From NCBI GenBank assembly GCA_016195765.1, contig JACPYZ010000017.1, positions 1 through 7,625 on the forward strand: a DNA stretch of 7,625 nucleotides. Reading direction: 5' to 3'. Within the stretch, counting starts at the first letter, position 1; every line of letters begins with the position of its first letter. A program made the position numbers and the translations under genes. This stretch comes from Candidatus Curtissbacteria bacterium. GTDB lineage: Bacteria; Patescibacteriota; Microgenomatia; Curtissbacterales; GWA2-41-24. A model generated the notes under the pieces. That model was given only the letters and a program-made list of their open reading frames with translations, had not been told where the DNA came from and made no database searches. Below are positions 5,610-7,625 of this stretch, piece after piece.

Positions 5610-6721
5610 TGTTTTTCAAAAATTCAGCAACTGCAGTCCCCATGAAAAGTGCACCGTTGCGGTTGTAGTGTCCATCCTTGTTGGTAAGGATCAAAGAAAG
5701 TAATGCCCGCAGAATTTAGATATCCATTCAAGACATTAATAATTTCAGAAGAAGAAGATTCCCCGACATTTAATTTATATTGTTCCTGTAAATTTTTCCA
5801 TTCAACTTCGGATATTCGGGATTTGTTAATATTTGTTGTAACCACAAATTTTGCACTATGTTCGTTTGCTTGCTTTTGCATATCGGCAATAAGCGCTTTA
5901 ACCACTTCCCATGTGCTCAACACCGCGGGTGGTGGGTTCTTCTGTGAAGCAATCACTTCAAACGGACCTTGTATTAATTGGGCATCAGAAAGAAAAAATC
6001 GGTCATCTGTAGCAAAACCCAAAACCTTCGTTCTTAGCTTAGAAAACACCTGTTTACTATAAGGATTAAGCGCAGAAACATTAGTCAGAAAATGATAAAA
6101 ATAGGTTTGCCTTGCAAACTTGCCCAGCACATTTCCACCCGCTCTCTCACCTGCACCCCGAACGGTTAACCGTCCATCTTTTAAATAGACCAGATTATTT
6201 TTGTAAACGTCTCCCAAATCATTTGCAGTGAAAGCCAAAATCACAATATCTGGTTTAAATTTCCAAACCTTTTCCCTTAGGGTCAACCATTCTTGATCTG
6301 TTCCGTATCCAGAAACCCCAAAGTTATAAACCTCTACCTGTTTTGTAGAACTTAGCTGACTCTGCATTACTTTTTGCCAGGTATCCTCAAGCGGTAATTG
6401 CAAAGCTTCCTCGTAAGAATCTCCAATTACTGCAATGCGCACAGTGTCTGCATTTTTATCTAGCGAAAAATCTGTATCCCGAAAACCGCTGGAATTGAAA
6501 ACAATCTTATTGCGATACCCGTCTTCCCCACTAGCGTGAACAAAGGAGGCACCTGGCTTGTTTTCATATAAAAACAAGTTAGAAGATTGCAACTTTGCCA
6601 AGTTCTGTGGCTTTGGAGTAAACAAACGCAGCATACCCTCGAAGATCAAAACCGCAAAAATCAAAGAAAAAATGCAAAGACCGACTCGTGTCAGAATCTT
6701 TCTCATCTTTCGATTATACAT
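5596..6721 (-). CDS. SGNH/GDSL-type hydrolase, frameshifted near its 3' end
   Basis: This is a membrane-anchored SGNH hydrolase, a family that adds or removes acyl groups, often on envelope glycans. A short basic N-terminus and one hydrophobic helix (about 10-28) put the domain outside the membrane. Block I is VIGDSYEEA with nucleophile Ser102; the block II Gly is in NFGVSGYG (133-140); block III is TAND (165-168). NSSGFRDTDF (76-85) precedes them, as in related proteins. The uninterrupted frame stops at 5624 (365 residues) and ends in a cysteine-rich tail unlike the family. A one-base change of frame near 5676-5692 instead continues as KDGHYNRNGALFMGTA and stops at 5596, restoring block V with its Asp and His (about 374 residues). 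The start may be ATG 6721 or ATG 6706, the latter six bases after TATAAT. The gene is divergent from a MarR regulator. Confidence 0.85.
5674..5692 (-). other. Frameshift region in the SGNH gene
   Basis: Up to GAT CCT TAC CAA (5692-5681) the original frame encodes DPYQ, a normal lead-in to the last block. From AAG GAT GGA CAC (5679-5668) the next frame encodes the catalytic KDGH. Skipping one base between them, for example C5680, joins the two. The site has no long homopolymer. It may be a real mutation, an assembly error or, less likely, programmed frameshifting. Confidence 0.85.
6713..6718 (-). promoter_or_regulatory. TATAAT, candidate -10 of the SGNH gene
   Basis: The consensus hexamer TATAAT lies within the first codons from ATG 6721 and exactly six bases before ATG 6706. 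If used, transcription would start at or beside that second ATG and give a leaderless mRNA. No good -35 stands 16-18 bases upstream, which lowers confidence. Confidence 0.35.
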
Positions 6722-6754
6722 GATAATTGAAGCTATTTAGATTCGAAAATGGCC

Positions 6755-6783
6755 TTGACGACTATGCTGCTTATTGCTAGAAT
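6755..6783 (+). promoter_or_regulatory. Promoter of the MarR-family gene
   Basis: TTGACG (6755-6760) and TAGAAT (6778-6783) are separated by 17 bases; each hexamer matches consensus at five of six positions. The predicted start is near 6790. The -10 is part of TAGAATAC (6778-6785), whose reverse complement GTATTCTA recurs at 6822-6829. The promoter is therefore likely to be controlled by a protein that binds these symmetric sequences, with the MarR product the first candidate. Confidence 0.7.
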
Positions 6784-6799
6784 ACATCCAACAATCTAA

Positions 6800-7321
6800 A
6801 TGGTTAGAATTCTAATCATAAGTATTCTAAGAATGCATCATCACACTTTAGTCTTTCATATAATCAAGTTAGGTAAAAAAGTTCAAAAAGCATTAGGCCA
6901 TAAACCCTACCCTTTCAGTTTAGGCGTTAGCCAAGCATCCGCAGTCGTTTTTATTTCTCAGCACAAGTCTATCAACCAGTCAGAAATTGCCAAACATCTT
7001 CATATGGAACCGGCCAGCATGGTTACTTTGATTGATGAATTAGAACGCATAGGTCTGGTTAATCGCGATTCTCATAAAATAGATCGCAGGCACAATAAAA
7101 TCACCTTAACTGCAAAGGGCAAAAAAACTGTCGCCAAGATCGGTAAAGTCACGGAAAAGCTCGACAATTACCTGCGCAACAAAAAAACAAAAAACGATGT
7201 AAAAACCCTCCTGAATTTAACTGAAAAGTTATCGAACAATCTCGATAAATGGAAAGGAGGTGAAAATGCGTTACCTAAGCCAAAGCGAACTTTGGAAAAT
7301 GGACATGCTCAAACAAGCTAA
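6800..7321 (+). CDS. MarR-family transcriptional regulator
   Basis: This small dimeric winged-helix DNA-binding protein probably acts as a repressor. The helix-turn-helix is QSEIAKHLHMEPASMVTLID (60-79), continuing as ELERIGLV, followed by the wing HKIDRRHNKITLTAKG (92-107) with the characteristic D95-R96-R97. Flanking helices at about 14-32 and 108-148 form the dimer interface. ATG 6800 gives 173 residues, but its first 11 residues are encoded by the palindromic region; ATG 6833 (MHHHTLVFHII) gives 162 residues, typical of the family, and is my preferred start. Neither start has a good Shine-Dalgarno. The last roughly 20 residues (GGENALPKPKRTLENG onward) run past the domain and overlap the next gene by 56 bp, which is unusually long. 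Likely targets are its own promoter and perhaps the divergent SGNH gene. The ligand is unknown. Confidence 0.9.
   Translation: MVRILIISILRMHHHTLVFHIIKLGKKVQKALGHKPYPFSLGVSQASAVVFISQHKSINQSEIAKHLHMEPASMVTLIDELERIGLVNRDSHKIDRRHNKITLTAKGKKTVAKIGKVTEKLDNYLRNKKTKNDVKTLLNLTEKLSNNLDKWKGGENALPKPKRTLENGHAQTS
6804..6834. promoter_or_regulatory. Palindromic operator candidates for MarR
   Basis: TTAGAATTCTAA (6804-6815) is a perfect 12-bp palindrome. ATTCTAAGAAT (6824-6834) has 5-bp arms around one central base. Both share the TAGAAT/ATTCTA core with the -10 at 6778. MarR dimers typically bind such short palindromes near their own promoters. If translation starts at ATG 6833, both sites lie essentially in the 5' untranslated region. 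Confidence 0.5.
7253..7262 (+). promoter_or_regulatory. Strong Shine-Dalgarno of the next gene
   Basis: AAAGGAGGTG is nearly a full complement to the 16S rRNA 3' end and lies at good spacing from ATG 7266. It is by far the best ribosome-binding site in the window and lies inside the MarR coding region, so the downstream protein may be made at a higher level than the regulator from the same mRNA. Confidence 0.8.
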
Positions 7322-7625
7322 AGAAAAAATATTTGCACTCGGCAAAGCCAGAATATTGGGCAGATTTCGTCAGATATTTCCACTGGCATTTTTTCCAAAC
7401 GATCTAATTATCGACGAACACCGCGTGGTTCTTGTTATCAATCGTGGCCCCTGGATTCGCGAACTGATAACAACCATGGCAACAGATATTGCCAGCGTAG
7501 ACTCATCAACTGGTCCTTTTTTCGGACACATTCACATCAAAAGCTTAACTGGAGGCCCAGAAATTTTAATAGACAAACTTGCAAAAGCAGACGTTCTAAA
7601 AGCTCGCTCTTTAGTAGAAGGCGTT
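7266..7625 (+). CDS. Possible bacterial PH-like domain protein, partial at the 3' end
   Basis: The visible 120 residues run to the window edge without a stop. The strong Shine-Dalgarno fixes the start. After a basic helical N-terminus (1-37) there is a hydrophobic segment and a beta-rich region: NDLIIDEHRVVLVINRGPW, then DIASVDSSTGPFFGHIHIKS, then a C-terminal helix ending in KARSLVEGV. This order of strands with a final helix is reminiscent of bacterial PH-like domains found in small membrane-linked proteins, but the match is by eye only. I see no catalytic motif. It is probably cotranscribed with the MarR gene, overlapping its end by 56 bp, so it may be under the regulator's control. Confidence 0.6.
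   Translation, partial: MRYLSQSELWKMDMLKQAKEKIFALGKARILGRFRQIFPLAFFPNDLIIDEHRVVLVINRGPWIRELITTMATDIASVDSSTGPFFGHIHIKSLTGGPEILIDKLAKADVLKARSLVEGV

Noticed and set aside
5703..6062. A 119-residue open frame on the plus strand
   Set aside because: It is antisense to the well-supported SGNH gene, is rich in Cys and Ser as shadow frames often are, and has no start signal.

Overview
The window is a compact, moderately AT-rich bacterial chromosome segment with standard-code genes, very short gaps, no recognisable mobile element, no CRISPR array and no tRNA or rRNA. Small cytosolic and membrane enzymes, a GT2/GT4 pair beside a DedA-family membrane protein, and a MarR regulator followed by a possible PH-like protein suggest a small-genome lineage such as the Candidate Phyla Radiation (Patescibacteria). 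That placement is an impression from gene style, not from a marker gene.

Layout. Bases 12-2614 (+): a PlsC/LPLAT-like acyltransferase, then a 571-residue protein with an alpha/beta-hydrolase nucleophile elbow (GESMG) between two regions I do not recognise. Bases 2618-5243 (-): a tight unit read DedA, then GT2 glycosyltransferase, then GT4 glycosyltransferase, convergent with the hydrolase and separated from it by only 3 bp. Bases 5247-5595: a non-coding stretch rich in inverted repeats, with a clear minus-strand intrinsic terminator and a plausible promoter about 110 bp upstream of it (candidate small RNA). Bases 5596-6721 (-): a membrane-anchored SGNH hydrolase whose last part, including the catalytic Asp/His block, is readable only after a frame change near 5676-5692. 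Bases 6722-6799: a divergent promoter region. Bases 6800-7321 (+): a MarR-family regulator with palindromes around its promoter and first codons. Bases 7266-7625 (+): the start of a gene possibly encoding a PH-like domain, with a strong Shine-Dalgarno sequence, cut by the window edge.

How the genes may work together. The acyltransferase, the two glycosyltransferases, DedA and the membrane-anchored SGNH esterase/acyltransferase candidate all suit envelope lipid or glycan building and decoration. The DedA-GT2-GT4 unit could make and move a glycolipid or lipid-linked sugar. This is inference from families and adjacency; no substrate can be read from the sequence.

The best observations are the late frameshift in the SGNH gene, the palindrome-rich MarR promoter, the structured intergenic region with its candidate RNA, and a recurring arrangement of a -10-like hexamer 6-7 nt before ATG with no Shine-Dalgarno, which suggests leaderless mRNAs. 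I did not find an evident new multi-gene system.
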